Of a DNA stretch of 64,000 bases, positions 36,379-46,515 are shown piece by piece; positions within the stretch are counted from its first letter, which is position 1, and every line of letters begins with the position of its first letter. Location: the NCBI RefSeq assembly GCF_900115665.1, contig NZ_FOXH01000001.1, forward strand, positions 305,777-369,776, read 5' to 3'. Origin of the DNA: Pseudarcicella hirudinis. Its GTDB lineage: Bacteria > Bacteroidota > Bacteroidia > Cytophagales > Spirosomataceae. The translations under genes were made by a program, and so were the position numbers. A model generated the notes under the pieces. It saw only the letters and a list, made by a program, of their open reading frames with translations, was not told where the DNA came from and ran no database searches.

Positions 36379-38535
36379 TTACTTCTTTTGTAATTTCAGA
36401 GAAAGATTTGGCAGATTCAAGGTTTGATGAAGAGTCGGAGCATTGTGTAGCTGCCAGCTCAAAGGATAAAACTGCATTTTTTGTAACGAAAACTGATCAA
36501 GTGCTTTGCGGTAAAGTACCTGCTGAATGTTGGTATTGATTGAAACTGGGATATTTTTCTTGAAAGTATTGCTTACTTTTACCAGAAGCTGATTTTTCCC
36601 GCTTTTTAAAGGAAGCATAATAATGTCTTTCTGACTTTCCGCTTTAGCCGGGTTATTATGAACAAAAAGTTCTTTGCCGTTTAACATTACCAAAACGCCG
36701 TCGCCGCTGGTTATTTCTACCAGAATAGACTGATCTTTAGGAGAATTGATATCCTGCAAAAGATAATAACCTTCGTAAGTTTCGGCAGGCAATGAATATA
36801 CTACATCATTTTTCCAGTTTGATTTTACTTCCCAGGGTTTGTTGCTGCTTCCCGGCCAGCCTTTGGAAGGGTCAATCTCTCCGATTTTTCCGGGAACCTC
36901 ATCAATCCCGCTTGAGAACGGACCTGCCAGATAGATATGTCCCCAGGTAAGTCCCATCAGGTCATTTTCAAGTACAAGTGCATCTTCTCCGTCAAGTTTT
37001 ACCGTCTGGACTTTATTGTTAAAAGTAACATCAATCTCTTTTCCTTTTTCCTGATTACTGTAAATCAAATATGGGCTAAGATTTGTATTGAGTGCGGATT
37101 GAAGCGTCCATACTTCTTTTACGGTACTTTTAAAACGGCTGTTATAGTCAATTCCCGAATTGCTGTAATATTTGAAAGCATTATGGCCATTTAAAGTAAG
37201 CTCATTACCTGAAGCCTGAACCACATTGGCAGGATCCACTGAATATCCGTTTTTAAATTCCACGGCAAGTACTTTGAAACCTTCACCCGATTTAAGATTC
37301 TTTGGTACTGTGATAGTTATTCCATTTTTAGATTCCTTGAAAATTGCAGTTTTCTCCTTTTCATCGAGTACATAGATTTTACTGATTTTTCCTTTTATGC
37401 CTGGAAGTAGAATCGCGCCCTGTTCCGGATTTTTAAGCAAATGCAGATACAATTTATCGGGTCTGCTGGTAACTTGCCCCCAATCAAAAGTCACATGAAA
37501 AGGATCCATACCGGTTCCGTAAATGGCTTCGGCATTACGATTCAGCCAGGCTCCGATTTTCAGCAATACATTTTTCTCAAAATCTACAACAGAACCATCT
37601 CCTTTAGGACCGATATTCAGAAGATAATTACCGCCACGACTGACAACCTTGATAAGACTTGTCAGCTTTTCATTGAATTTGTCTTCCTCACTGCCTCTTT
37701 TCTGCCATGAGCGATAACCCCAGGTTTCGTCAAAAAATGAAGCCGGAGACTGCCACGGTACTCCGATGATATAATCAGGCTCCTGATTGTCACCCATTAC
37801 ATTGAAATCACCCATGTCGTTTCCTAATCTGCTGCTAACCATGCAATTAGGCTGCAATTTATGCACAAGGTCTCTGAGCTCTTTACTTTGCTGAATACTT
37901 TGAGAACCCATATCGAACCAAAGCTCGGAGATAGTGCCGTAATTACTCAATAATTCCGTTACCTGTTTTTTATTGTATTCGTGGAGCTCAGGGGTCACCT
38001 GATCTGAATTATGGCTTGAAATAGGCATCGCCTGCGGGAAACGCCAGTCAATAAGAGAGAAATACAAACCAAGACGAATACCATGTCTTTTACAGGCTTC
38101 AGACAGATCTCTTACTACATCTTTTTTGAACGGCGTAGCATCAAACACATTAAAATCAGTCGTATTGGTCTTAAACATGCAAAAACCATCATGGTGTTTG
38201 GTAGTGATAACAATCGAGCGCATTCCGGCTCTTTTTGCCAGCAAAACAACGGAGTCTGCATTCCATAATTCCGGATTGAACTGTTTGGCTACTTTAGCAT
38301 AGGTATCACTATAGATTCCGGCATGGGCCTGGATTTGCTCACTCAAACCTCTTGAAACGGGCTGTCCTTTCCAAACACCTCCCAGTACTGAATAAATGCT
38401 TCCCCAGTGAATAAACATAGAATATTTCTGGTCTTTCCAGGATTGAAGTGCAGCCGGATCACTTTGTGCATTTGATAAAATGGCAGCAAGCAGCAGTGTT
38501 ATAGTTTTAAACAGAAGAAGAATTCTTTTTTTCAT
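36379..38535 (-). CDS. GH29 alpha-L-fucosidase, exported
   Basis: 718 residues with a signal peptide ending SNAQS. The GH29 catalytic barrel is clear: FIHWG at 41-45, TTKHHDGF at 111-118, GLYFSLIDW near 157, and the nucleophile D208 in LWFDMG. The C-terminal part (about residues 430-718) is longer than the minimal family and looks like beta-sandwich domains that may bind carbohydrate or the substrate aglycone. It should release L-fucose from glycans in the periplasm or at the surface. It is monocistronic on the minus strand, 3 kb from the arabinofuranosidase locus, and may act on the same plant or algal glycan. Confidence 0.92.
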   Translation of the reverse strand: MKKRILLLFKTITLLLAAILSNAQSDPAALQSWKDQKYSMFIHWGSIYSVLGGVWKGQPVSRGLSEQIQAHAGIYSDTYAKVAKQFNPELWNADSVVLLAKRAGMRSIVITTKHHDGFCMFKTNTTDFNVFDATPFKKDVVRDLSEACKRHGIRLGLYFSLIDWRFPQAMPISSHNSDQVTPELHEYNKKQVTELLSNYGTISELWFDMGSQSIQQSKELRDLVHKLQPNCMVSSRLGNDMGDFNVMGDNQEPDYIIGVPWQSPASFFDETWGYRSWQKRGSEEDKFNEKLTSLIKVVSRGGNYLLNIGPKGDGSVVDFEKNVLLKIGAWLNRNAEAIYGTGMDPFHVTFDWGQVTSRPDKLYLHLLKNPEQGAILLPGIKGKISKIYVLDEKEKTAIFKESKNGITITVPKNLKSGEGFKVLAVEFKNGYSVDPANVVQASGNELTLNGHNAFKYYSNSGIDYNSRFKSTVKEVWTLQSALNTNLSPYLIYSNQEKGKEIDVTFNNKVQTVKLDGEDALVLENDLMGLTWGHIYLAGPFSSGIDEVPGKIGEIDPSKGWPGSSNKPWEVKSNWKNDVVYSLPAETYEGYYLLQDINSPKDQSILVEITSGDGVLVMLNGKELFVHNNPAKAESQKDIIMLPLKSGKNQLLVKVSNTFKKNIPVSINTNIQQVLYRKALDQFSLQKMQFYPLSWQLHNAPTLHQTLNLPNLSLKLQKK

Positions 38536-38796
38536 GTTAGATTATAAAAAGGATTTTACGGAATAAATTAAAGCTTCAGGATGATTTCTGTCCAATTAAT
38601 TACATTTAATTCAGATTCATATCCTGAAATGGGTTTTCTTACAGAGTTGTTATCGGTAAAATAATACTCTAAAATACCGGGAGATATTGTGACAATCTTT
38701 GTACAAAAACTGTTTTTCTCAGATTAATTTATCGAAAAAGAATCGCAGAAAGGCAATTTTTAAGGCTTGTCAAAAGTTTAGTAAATAGTAATTCCC
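38536..38796. other. divergent intergenic region upstream of GH29
   Basis: Together with the promoter at 38797 this makes a 301-nt gap. I found no exact TAnnTTTG on the minus strand for the GH29 gene, so its promoter is not identified, and I see no other gene. Confidence 0.4.
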
Positions 38797-38827
38797 TTGA
38801 ATACTTGCCAAAATGATAGTACTTTTG
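38797..38827 (+). promoter_or_regulatory. promoter of the small exported protein gene upstream of secDF
   Basis: TTG (38797-38799), 20 nt, TACTTTTG (38820-38827): an excellent match to the Bacteroidota promoter. The predicted start is only about 4-6 nt before the ATG at 38837. Confidence 0.7.
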
Positions 38828-38836
38828 TAATTCAAA

Positions 38837-39202
38837 ATGCAGAAAACGAAACTCATAATACGCTTATTCAGCACATTTTTAATGTGCCAGATATTGTTGT
38901 TTTCTGTTTACGGTAAAGCATTTTCAGTAGAGCAGGCACATAGTTCCGGGGATAAGAAATACAAGCTGGAGCAGTCAAATGAGCATATTAACCAGTTTGG
39001 AGGCTCATCTCTCAGGACTTTTTCGGAAATACAGCATGCTCCGGCAGGGGTTGACCTCTGCTATCCGAATGACCCCCTGTTTTTTACTACATTTCTTTCG
39101 AAATCGTATTCCTGTCAACTCCGTTTCAGGAAAGTATCGGTTTCCTCTTTTCCGCTCAATGAGATTCTTTTTGAGAATTTTATAGCTACGAATGCTCCCT
39201 GA
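38837..39202 (+). CDS. small exported hypothetical protein upstream of secDF
   Basis: 121 residues with a basic N-terminus and a hydrophobic segment (about residues 8-27) likely to be a signal peptide. The rest has no recognised domain; it holds two Cys (about residues 75 and 92) that could form a disulfide once exported. The ATG at 38837 lies about 10 nt after a strong -7 element, so the mRNA would be almost leaderless, or translation begins at an internal ATG (residue 16). It precedes secDF by 144 nt on the same strand; a link with SecDF is unproven. Confidence 0.55.
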   Translation: MQKTKLIIRLFSTFLMCQILLFSVYGKAFSVEQAHSSGDKKYKLEQSNEHINQFGGSSLRTFSEIQHAPAGVDLCYPNDPLFFTTFLSKSYSCQLRFRKVSVSSFPLNEILFENFIATNAP

Positions 39203-39346
39203 TTTAAAGATTTTACAATTTGTTCATGTGTAATGCTCCCATCTGAATCTTTCGGATAGGGTTTAACGGCATTGTTTTGCCCTGAACAACTATTCTCTCA
39301 ATCATCTTTAAAATCGGAAAATTAATTCGTAAAATAAAATCTTAAA

Positions 39347-42328
39347 ATGCGTTATAAAAGTGTGATTCTTTGGCTGACGGGAATTATCTCAGCCTTATGC
39401 CTGTTTTTTTTATCATTTACCTGGAAAGCAAATTCCCTTCGTGATGATGCTATTAAATATGCTACCACCAAAGACGGGAAATTTGACCCTTCCAGAAAAA
39501 TCAGATACATTGATTCGCTTTGGAAACAGCCTGTCTATCTGGGATTTACCTATCAGGAAGTAACAAATTATGCTTTGCATAAAGGGCTCGATCTTGAAGG
39601 CGGTTTGCATGCTGTAATTGAAGTTTCTCCTATAGAAATCCTGAGAGCATTATCCGGAAAGAGTAGTGATCCTAATTTTGAGAAAGCAATTGAAATTGCT
39701 GCAAAAAACCAGGTAAATTCTGCTAAACCGTTTAATGAGCTATTTTTTGAAGCATTTGCAAGCGTAGCTCCTCAACAGAGATTAGCTACAATATTTGCTA
39801 ATTCTGTCAATCGTGACAAACTGAAATCGACTTCTTCAGATGCGCAGGTCAGGAAAGTAATTAACAAGGAAATTGACAGTGCTGTTGATCGGGTTTATAA
39901 GATTGTTCAGGCAAGAATTGACAAATTCGGAGTTGCTAACCCTAATATACAACGTTTACCTGGTACAAACAGAATCCAGGTGGAGTTATCAGGTGTAGAC
40001 AATCCTGAGAGAGCCAGAAAGTTACTTTCCGGGGCCGCAAAACTGGAATTTGTTGAAGTGGCTGAGATTGATGAATGGGGGCAAAGTCTTAATGCCTTGG
40101 CAGAATATTTATCCAATCAGGAGAAACTGGAGAAAAGTGCTGCTTCGATATTGAATCAGGATTTATCCGGAACAAAAGCGGATTCTGCTAAAAACGGAGG
40201 ATTAGCCGGAAAGCTTTCTTCAAAGGCCGGAGCAGACGGGAATGTGAAAAAAGATTCTACAGCGAGTTCGGCATTGACGAAATTATTTGTTCCGCTTGAT
40301 AACCAGGGAAGAAGCTGGGGTGTTTTCAGAAAAGACACCGCAAAAGTCAATGAATTATTAAGCCGCCCTGAAGTAAAGATTTTATTTCCTTCCCATTTGT
40401 CACTTGTCTGGTATGCTAAAGGAATCGAAGCTAATAACGGAGATGAAATCATTCAGATTGAAGCCATTAAAAGAGGAGAAGGTGGAACCGCTCCTTTGGA
40501 AGGGAATGTAATTACAGATGCTACCCAGGATTTTGATCCGAGCGGGAGACCGGAAGTAACCATGACCATGAATGGAACCGGAGCCAGAATCTGGAAAAAT
40601 ATTACGGCTTCCAATATTGGTAAGCGTGTGGCAATTGTACTGGATAATTACGTGTATTCAGCTCCGATGATTAATGGTGAAATTCCTAACGGACGTTCTT
40701 CCATTTCAGGTTCGTTTACCGTTGAAGAAGCAAAAGATCTTGCAAATGTATTAAAAGCAGGGAAATTACCGGCTCCGACACACATCGTGGAAGATGCGTT
40801 TGTTGGCCCGTCATTAGGTCAGGAAGCAATTAATCAGGGATATCTGTCGATGGGTCTGGGTTTGTTTCTGGTAATCATCTTTATGGTGTGTTATTATGGA
40901 AAACCAGGCTGGATGGCCAATATTGCCCTTTTGTTTAACGTTTTCTTCATTTCCGGAGTTCTTGTTCAGATTCAGGCTGCCCTGACTTTACCCGGAATTG
41001 CCGGGGTTGTTCTTACCCTGGGAATGGCAGTTGATGCCAATGTGTTAATCAATGAACGGATCAGGGAAGAACTCCATCGGGGTGCCGGCCTGCGTAATGC
41101 CATAAAGATTGGTTATGAAAAGGCACTTTCTGCCATTATTGATGGAAACGTTACAACTATCTTAATCGGGATTATTCTGATCTTTTTCGGTTCAGGTTCA
41201 GTAAAAGGATTTGGGGTAACATTATGCATCGGTCTGGTAACCTCCGTTTTCACTGCGGTTTACATTTCTCATATTTTGGTCGACTGGATGGCTGAACGTG
41301 CGATAAAAGCCGGAAAAGAGCAGGAAGTAACTTTCGAAACATTTATTTCCAGAAATCTTTTCAAGGGAATGAATTTCGACTTTATCGGAAAGAGAAAGAT
41401 TTCATATATTTTCTCATGGTCACTTATTGCCCTGGGAATGATCGTCATTGTGGCTCAGGGAGGTTTTAACCTGGGGGTAGATTTTAAAGGAGGTCGTTCT
41501 TATGTGGTTGAATTTTCAAAACCTGTTGAAGCCGGAAAGGTAAAAGAGGCATTAAAAGATAATTTTGAAGAAAAAGGTGTGGAAGTAAAAACCTTCAACG
41601 GAGATACGAAATTAAAAGTTACCACTTCTTATCTGGTTGAAGATGAGTCGATTCAGGCTAATCAGAAAGTTCGTACCGCACTGGAAAATGGTTTGAAGGA
41701 ATTTAAAGATGCCAAACCTGTAATCTTATCCGAATCGAAAGTAGGAGCGACTATTGCTGATGACATTCTTAAACAATCTTTTATTTCAGTCATTTATGCC
41801 CTGATTGCCATTTTTATTTATATCCTGATACGTTTCCGCAAATGGCAGTATTCACTGGGTGGGATTATCGCCCTGACGCATGATACGCTGGTCGTTTTAG
41901 GAATGGTTGGTATTACCCGTTTATTTGGTTTTGAACTGGAAATAGACCAGATTTTTATCGCCGCAGTGTTAACCGTAATTGGCTATTCTATTAATGATAC
42001 GGTAGTAGTATTTGACCGGATCAGAGAAGAAATCGGTTCTGATGCCGACCTGAACGACAAGGAATTGATTATGAAAACGATTAACAGATCCATAAATCAT
42101 ACCATGAGCCGAACGGTAATGACTGCTACGACAGTTTTTCTGGTAGTTACGGTTTTGCTGGTTTTAGGTGGAGATGTATTGAGAGGTTTCTCGTTTGCTA
42201 TGTTTGTCGGGGTTGTTTTCGGGGCCTATTCTTCCATTTTTGTGGCAGCTCCGATTGTCATAGATTTAGGAACCGGCAAGAAAAAGAAGACTATTACGGA
42301 ACCCGCACCGCTGAGTGTTGTTAAATAA
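39347..42328 (+). CDS. secDF: protein translocase fused subunit SecDF
   Basis: 993 residues combining SecD and SecF in one chain, as is usual in Bacteroidota. The SecD half has TM1 at about residues 6-25, the conserved GLDLEGG at 80-86, a large periplasmic domain (about 90-500) and five more membrane segments with GMAVDANVLINERIREE. The SecF half begins near residue 665, with GVDFKGGRS near 708-716 and GYSINDTVVVFDRIREE later. It uses the proton gradient to pull exported proteins out of SecYEG. A poorly conserved insertion rich in Ala/Lys/Ser lies near residues 260-310. A long hairpin terminator follows. Confidence 0.98.
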   Translation: MRYKSVILWLTGIISALCLFFLSFTWKANSLRDDAIKYATTKDGKFDPSRKIRYIDSLWKQPVYLGFTYQEVTNYALHKGLDLEGGLHAVIEVSPIEILRALSGKSSDPNFEKAIEIAAKNQVNSAKPFNELFFEAFASVAPQQRLATIFANSVNRDKLKSTSSDAQVRKVINKEIDSAVDRVYKIVQARIDKFGVANPNIQRLPGTNRIQVELSGVDNPERARKLLSGAAKLEFVEVAEIDEWGQSLNALAEYLSNQEKLEKSAASILNQDLSGTKADSAKNGGLAGKLSSKAGADGNVKKDSTASSALTKLFVPLDNQGRSWGVFRKDTAKVNELLSRPEVKILFPSHLSLVWYAKGIEANNGDEIIQIEAIKRGEGGTAPLEGNVITDATQDFDPSGRPEVTMTMNGTGARIWKNITASNIGKRVAIVLDNYVYSAPMINGEIPNGRSSISGSFTVEEAKDLANVLKAGKLPAPTHIVEDAFVGPSLGQEAINQGYLSMGLGLFLVIIFMVCYYGKPGWMANIALLFNVFFISGVLVQIQAALTLPGIAGVVLTLGMAVDANVLINERIREELHRGAGLRNAIKIGYEKALSAIIDGNVTTILIGIILIFFGSGSVKGFGVTLCIGLVTSVFTAVYISHILVDWMAERAIKAGKEQEVTFETFISRNLFKGMNFDFIGKRKISYIFSWSLIALGMIVIVAQGGFNLGVDFKGGRSYVVEFSKPVEAGKVKEALKDNFEEKGVEVKTFNGDTKLKVTTSYLVEDESIQANQKVRTALENGLKEFKDAKPVILSESKVGATIADDILKQSFISVIYALIAIFIYILIRFRKWQYSLGGIIALTHDTLVVLGMVGITRLFGFELEIDQIFIAAVLTVIGYSINDTVVVFDRIREEIGSDADLNDKELIMKTINRSINHTMSRTVMTATTVFLVVTVLLVLGGDVLRGFSFAMFVGVVFGAYSSIFVAAPIVIDLGTGKKKKTITEPAPLSVVK

Positions 42329-42350
42329 ACAGAGGGTATCTGATTTTGAA

Positions 42351-42420
42351 GAATGCCATTCCCTTGCAGATTATTCCCTGAGAGGGTCAGATTAAAGGGA
42401 ATGGCATTCCTTATTTTGTT
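42351..42420 (+). terminator. terminator of secDF
   Basis: A perfect 15-bp inverted repeat (42351-42365 with 42395-42409) encloses a smaller hairpin (CCCT/AGGG at 42376-42386) and is followed by TTATTTTGTTTT. Confidence 0.75.
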
Positions 42421-42447
42421 TTAATTATATGTAAACTATTGAAAATT

Positions 42448-43356
42448 ATGAAGACACCAAAGTTAAAAATCTTTGAAGAGCCAGCCCGTGTTCAACGGCT
42501 GGTTTTCAGACAATATATTAAAGATGCAATCTTAATTTGTGCCGGAATCGCTCTTGCAACCTTAGGGCTAAAAGGTTTCTTACTGCCGAATGGCTTCCTG
42601 GATGGTGGGGTAACAGGTATTTCATTGCTTACCAGCCGGTTAACAGGAATTGATCTTTCCATTCTGATTCTTTGTATCAATATTCCTTTCATCTACATCG
42701 GATCAAAACAGATTTCCAAAACATTTGCCATCAGAACATTTCTGGCTGTGGCAGGCCTTGCTCTCGTTGTTCATTTCTTTGAAATGCAGCATCTTACAAA
42801 TGATAAATTACTTATTTCCGTATTTGGTGGCTTTTTCCTGGGCGCAGGTATCGGTTTGGCTATGAGAGGGGGCTGCGTCATTGACGGAACGGAGGTGCTT
42901 GCTGTGTTTGTAAGCCGTAATTCCAGTTTATCTGTAGGGGATTTTATTGCCGTTTTTAACGTTTTGCTGTTTGCCGCTTCCGCATTCTTAATCAATCTGG
43001 AAACGGCGCTTTATTCAATGCTTTCCTACCTTTCCGCTTCTAAAACAGTTGATTTCCTGATTACAGGTATCGAAGAGTATATCGGTGTAACTGTTATTTC
43101 TGAAAGAGCAGAAGAAATAAAAGAAGTTCTGGTTAAAAAACTCGCTATCGCCGTTACAGTTTATAAAGGTGAAGGAGGTTTCGGAAAAAACGGACTGGTA
43201 GAAAATGACCGCAAAATTATCTTTTCAGTTGTAACCCGTCTGGAAGTTCAGAAACTGAAAATTGAGATAGAAAAAATAGACCCGAAAGCCTTTGTGATTC
43301 AACATACTATCAATGATACCAAAGGTGGAATGATAAAAAAACGGCCATTGCATTAA
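42448..43356 (+). CDS. YitT-family membrane protein (DUF161 plus DUF2179)
   Basis: 302 residues from the ATG at 42448; an in-frame TTG at 42439 is less likely. Five to six membrane helices (for example AILICAGIALATLGLKGFLLPNG and VFGGFFLGAGIGLAMRGGCVIDG) carry the YitT signature GLLPNGFLDGGVTGIS-like, GGSTGGTE-type region here reading GGCVIDGTEV. The C-terminal DUF2179 cytoplasmic domain (about residues 215-300) ends DPKAFVIQHTINDTKGG. The transported substrate is unknown for the family. Placed alone between secDF and an RND exporter. Confidence 0.9.
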   Translation: MKTPKLKIFEEPARVQRLVFRQYIKDAILICAGIALATLGLKGFLLPNGFLDGGVTGISLLTSRLTGIDLSILILCINIPFIYIGSKQISKTFAIRTFLAVAGLALVVHFFEMQHLTNDKLLISVFGGFFLGAGIGLAMRGGCVIDGTEVLAVFVSRNSSLSVGDFIAVFNVLLFAASAFLINLETALYSMLSYLSASKTVDFLITGIEEYIGVTVISERAEEIKEVLVKKLAIAVTVYKGEGGFGKNGLVENDRKIIFSVVTRLEVQKLKIEIEKIDPKAFVIQHTINDTKGGMIKKRPLH

Positions 43357-43474
43357 GAATGCCGGATAAAGGCTGACAGCTTCCGGAAGAGAAATGATTT
43401 TGTATTTTAATCAGTAAAAACTGTAATATTCAAATCATGACGGGGTTATTTCAGCACTTAATAAGAGTAATCAT

Positions 43475-43482
43475 TACTTTTG
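43475..43482 (+). promoter_or_regulatory. -7 promoter element of the MMPL exporter gene
   Basis: TACTTTTG followed by C, about 40 nt before the ATG at 43522. No clear TTG is found 20 nt upstream, so only the -7 element supports it. Confidence 0.4.
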
Positions 43483-43521
43483 CAGGAAAGTGTGATTTGA
43501 GTAAAACAATCTAATTTTAAA

Positions 43522-45834
43522 ATGTGGAATAAAATCGCTGATTTGATAATAAAGTACCGTGTTTTTTGGATAGTCTTAGTACTCACCTCTACCGGTTTTA
43601 TGGGCTATCAGGCAAGTAAAATAGAACTTTCCTATAATTTTTCCAGAATTCTTCCGGCTGATGATCCGATTGAGCAGGAATACCAGCATTTTCGCAAATT
43701 ATTCGGTGAAGATGGAAGCATTATGGTAATTGGCTGGCAGTCGCCGGGCTTATACGAGCTGGATAAATTCAAAGACTGGTATAAACTTACCGAAGACATC
43801 CGACATACTGAGGGAATCAGGAATGTTTTGTCGCTGGCAAATCTCTATAAATTAGAGCGGAATGATGAAAAGAAGACTTTCGATGTAAAGCCTTTGCTGA
43901 CAAAAGCTCCGGAAAGTCAGGCAGAACTTGATACCCTTCGCCAAAGCATTGAAAGCCTGCGTTTCTACGAAGGAGTGGTAATTAATCGTAAGACGAATAC
44001 GACCCTTATGGCGATCACTTTTAATGATAAGGACCTTAATTCATTTAAAAGAATTGCCATCGTTGACAGAATCAGAAAACTGGCTAATGATTTTTCAGTA
44101 AAGCATAAAACGGAGCTTCATTATTCGGGAATGCCTTTTATCAGAACTGCTACCATGCTGAAGGTTTCTGGTGAAATGAAACTGTTCATGGGACTTGCAG
44201 TATTGGTAACAGGCTTGATTTTATGGTTCTTTTTCAGGTCTTTCCGTTTTACCATTCTTTCTATTTTTACGGTATTAATCGGAGTGGTATTCTCCGTCGG
44301 AACCTTACAGTTGCTGGGTTATAAAATTACAATTTTAACGGGTCTGATACCTCCTTTGCTTATTGTAATCGGAGTGCCGAACTGTATCTTCCTGATTAAC
44401 AGGTATCAGTCGGAGCTTATGGCGCATGGTAATAAAGAAGAGGCTATCAGAAATATGGTTTCGGGCATAGGATTGTCCACGTTACTGGCAAATACCACTA
44501 CAGCTATTGGCTTTGGGGTATTTTATTTTACCAACAGTAGTTTGCTGGTAGAATTCGGGGTAGTCGCTGCGCTCAATGTAATGGTTACCTATGTCATCTG
44601 TATTTTGTTGATTCCGATATTCCTGCATTATATGGGATTACCGAAGGCCAGACATTTAAAACATCTTGAAGTAAAATGGATTGAAATATTCCTGAAAAAG
44701 ATTGATTACCTGGTTCATCATCAAAGAAATGCGATTTATGCGACGGTTATTCTGGTGGTTTTGCTTTCCATTTATGGCATGACGAAAGTCAGGGTAATTG
44801 GTTTTGTAGTAGATGATTTACCGAAAAATGATCCGATTTATACCGATTTGCAGTTCTTTGAGAAGAATTTCAATGGTGTATTGCCTTTTGAAGTAATGAT
44901 TGATACCAAAAAACCAAATGGGATTTTTGGAAACCAGGCTGAGGCATTGTACAAAATCAAAGCCCTGCAAAATAAAATTGCGGCCTATAAAGAGTTTTCA
45001 AAACCCGTTTCAATTGTAGAAGCAACCCGATTTCTGTATCAGGCGTACAGGGGAGGGGACGCAAAATATTTTGTTATGCCGGGCGTAATGGAATTATCGA
45101 AAGTGGCAGAATATGTGCAGAATGGAAAGGCGAGTGCCAAGCAATTGAAATCATTCCTGAATGAAGATAAAAGTATCACAAGGGTGAGTTTTCAGATGGC
45201 TGATGTAGGTTCGGTAAGAATTAAAGAACTGATGGATGAAATTCGTCCGAAAGTAGATTCAATATTCAAGCCTTCAGAATATAAAGTAAGCCTGACCGGG
45301 CACAGTCTTGTTTTTCTGAAAAGCAATGATTATTTGCTTGATAACCTGTATGAGAGTTTACTGATTGCCATTGTGCTGATTGCCATTGTCGGTATGGCTT
45401 TATTCAGATCAATTCCGATTATCATTTTGTCGAAACTGCCTTGTTTAATTCCTTTGGCACTTACGGCCGGAATTATGGGTTTTCTGGATATTCATTTCAA
45501 GCCATCTACTATTCTGGTATTCAGTATTACTTTCGGTATTGCTTCTGATGGAACGGTTTATTTTCTGACCAGGTATCGTCAGGAACTTTATGAAAAAGGT
45601 CACAGTGTTTCTCAGGCAGTAACCAATACCATTTTTGGCACAGGTTTGAGTATGGTTTACACAGCGATTATTTTGTTCTGCGGATTCTCAATTTTTGCGG
45701 CATCCAGTTTCGGAGGTACCGCTGCGATGGGAGTAATGGTTTCTATTACATTGCTTGTTGCTATGCTGACGAACCTGATTCTTTTACCTTCTTTATTATT
45801 AACGATTGCTAAAGGAAAAAATAAGCCCAGCTAA
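43522..45834 (+). CDS. RND superfamily (MMPL/HAE3-type) membrane exporter
   Basis: 770 residues with the duplicated RND layout: TM1 (about 10-28), a periplasmic loop, five membrane helices (about 225-375), TM7 (about 403-422), a second periplasmic loop, and five helices (about 620-765). It is shorter than drug-type RND pumps (about 1040 residues) and has no adaptor or TolC gene beside it, fitting the hydrophobe/amphiphile exporter-3 branch, which moves lipids or hopanoids. The residue pattern GVPNCIFLINRYQ and GIASDGTVYFLTRYRQE in the helices is typical of proton-relay regions. Substrate unknown. A terminator follows at 45859. Confidence 0.9.
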   Translation: MWNKIADLIIKYRVFWIVLVLTSTGFMGYQASKIELSYNFSRILPADDPIEQEYQHFRKLFGEDGSIMVIGWQSPGLYELDKFKDWYKLTEDIRHTEGIRNVLSLANLYKLERNDEKKTFDVKPLLTKAPESQAELDTLRQSIESLRFYEGVVINRKTNTTLMAITFNDKDLNSFKRIAIVDRIRKLANDFSVKHKTELHYSGMPFIRTATMLKVSGEMKLFMGLAVLVTGLILWFFFRSFRFTILSIFTVLIGVVFSVGTLQLLGYKITILTGLIPPLLIVIGVPNCIFLINRYQSELMAHGNKEEAIRNMVSGIGLSTLLANTTTAIGFGVFYFTNSSLLVEFGVVAALNVMVTYVICILLIPIFLHYMGLPKARHLKHLEVKWIEIFLKKIDYLVHHQRNAIYATVILVVLLSIYGMTKVRVIGFVVDDLPKNDPIYTDLQFFEKNFNGVLPFEVMIDTKKPNGIFGNQAEALYKIKALQNKIAAYKEFSKPVSIVEATRFLYQAYRGGDAKYFVMPGVMELSKVAEYVQNGKASAKQLKSFLNEDKSITRVSFQMADVGSVRIKELMDEIRPKVDSIFKPSEYKVSLTGHSLVFLKSNDYLLDNLYESLLIAIVLIAIVGMALFRSIPIIILSKLPCLIPLALTAGIMGFLDIHFKPSTILVFSITFGIASDGTVYFLTRYRQELYEKGHSVSQAVTNTIFGTGLSMVYTAIILFCGFSIFAASSFGGTAAMGVMVSITLLVAMLTNLILLPSLLLTIAKGKNKPS

Positions 45835-45858
45835 AATGCATTTAAGATAATATTTCAG

Positions 45859-45886
45859 GGCCGGAGCATTTGTTTCCGGCCTTTTT
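45859..45886 (+). terminator. Rho-independent terminator after the MMPL exporter gene
   Basis: A 7-bp GC-rich stem (GGCCGGA 45859-45865 with TCCGGCC 45875-45881), a 9-nt loop, and five T residues (45882-45886). Confidence 0.88.
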
Positions 45887-45986
45887 GGTCATATAGCTGA
45901 CATTTCTTCAAATATTCTTTAACCATTGACAACTAAAACGGGTTTTATTTCGTAATTATGATTGTAAATAAAAACAATGTAATCTT

Positions 45987-46475
45987 ATGAAAAATGGACT
46001 CTTTTTGTTATTTATAAGTATCATACTCACATCTTGTAATAGCATGGCACAAAACACTGAGCATAAATTCACTGTTGTAAAAACGGATGATGAATGGCGT
46101 AAAATTTTAACTCCCGAACAATTTAAAGTTACACGGAGAAAAAGCACGGAATTGGCATGTTCCGGAGCTTACTGGAAGAACCATGAAAAAGGTATCTATA
46201 AATGTGTTTGCTGTAAATTACCATTATTCGATTCCCAGACTAAATTTGATTCAGGAACAGGCTGGCCTTCTTTTTACAAAGCTATTCATAAGGATGCCAT
46301 TCTTGAAGTAGCAGATAATAGTTTCGGCATGGAAAGAACAGAAATTCTTTGCAGCAGATGCGGAGCTCATTTAGGACACGTTTTTGAAGATGGCCCGCGT
46401 CCTACAGGTTTACGTTATTGCTTAAACTCTCTGGCCCTGGATTTTGAAAAGGATACCGGAAAAAAAGAACAATAA
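45987..46475 (+). CDS. msrB: peptide-methionine (R)-S-oxide reductase MsrB, lipoprotein form
   Basis: 162 residues. It reduces the R form of methionine sulfoxide in proteins. Zinc ligands C73-x2-C76 and C122-x2-C125 and the catalytic Cys145 (GLRYCLNS) are present; C58 may be the resolving Cys. A lipoprotein signal (ILTSC, Cys 17) places it in the periplasm, where it would repair oxidised envelope proteins. It is a single-gene unit ended by the hairpin at 46516. Confidence 0.95.
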   Translation: MKNGLFLLFISIILTSCNSMAQNTEHKFTVVKTDDEWRKILTPEQFKVTRRKSTELACSGAYWKNHEKGIYKCVCCKLPLFDSQTKFDSGTGWPSFYKAIHKDAILEVADNSFGMERTEILCSRCGAHLGHVFEDGPRPTGLRYCLNSLALDFEKDTGKKEQ

Positions 46476-46515
46476 GCAGGACAAAGTTTTATTAAGTTAA
46501 ATGCAGATTGTTGTT

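Noticed and set aside
36096-36539. 147-codon plus-strand open frame
   Set aside because: It crosses the bidirectional terminator and the C-terminus of the GH29 gene on the other strand; composition is not protein-like.
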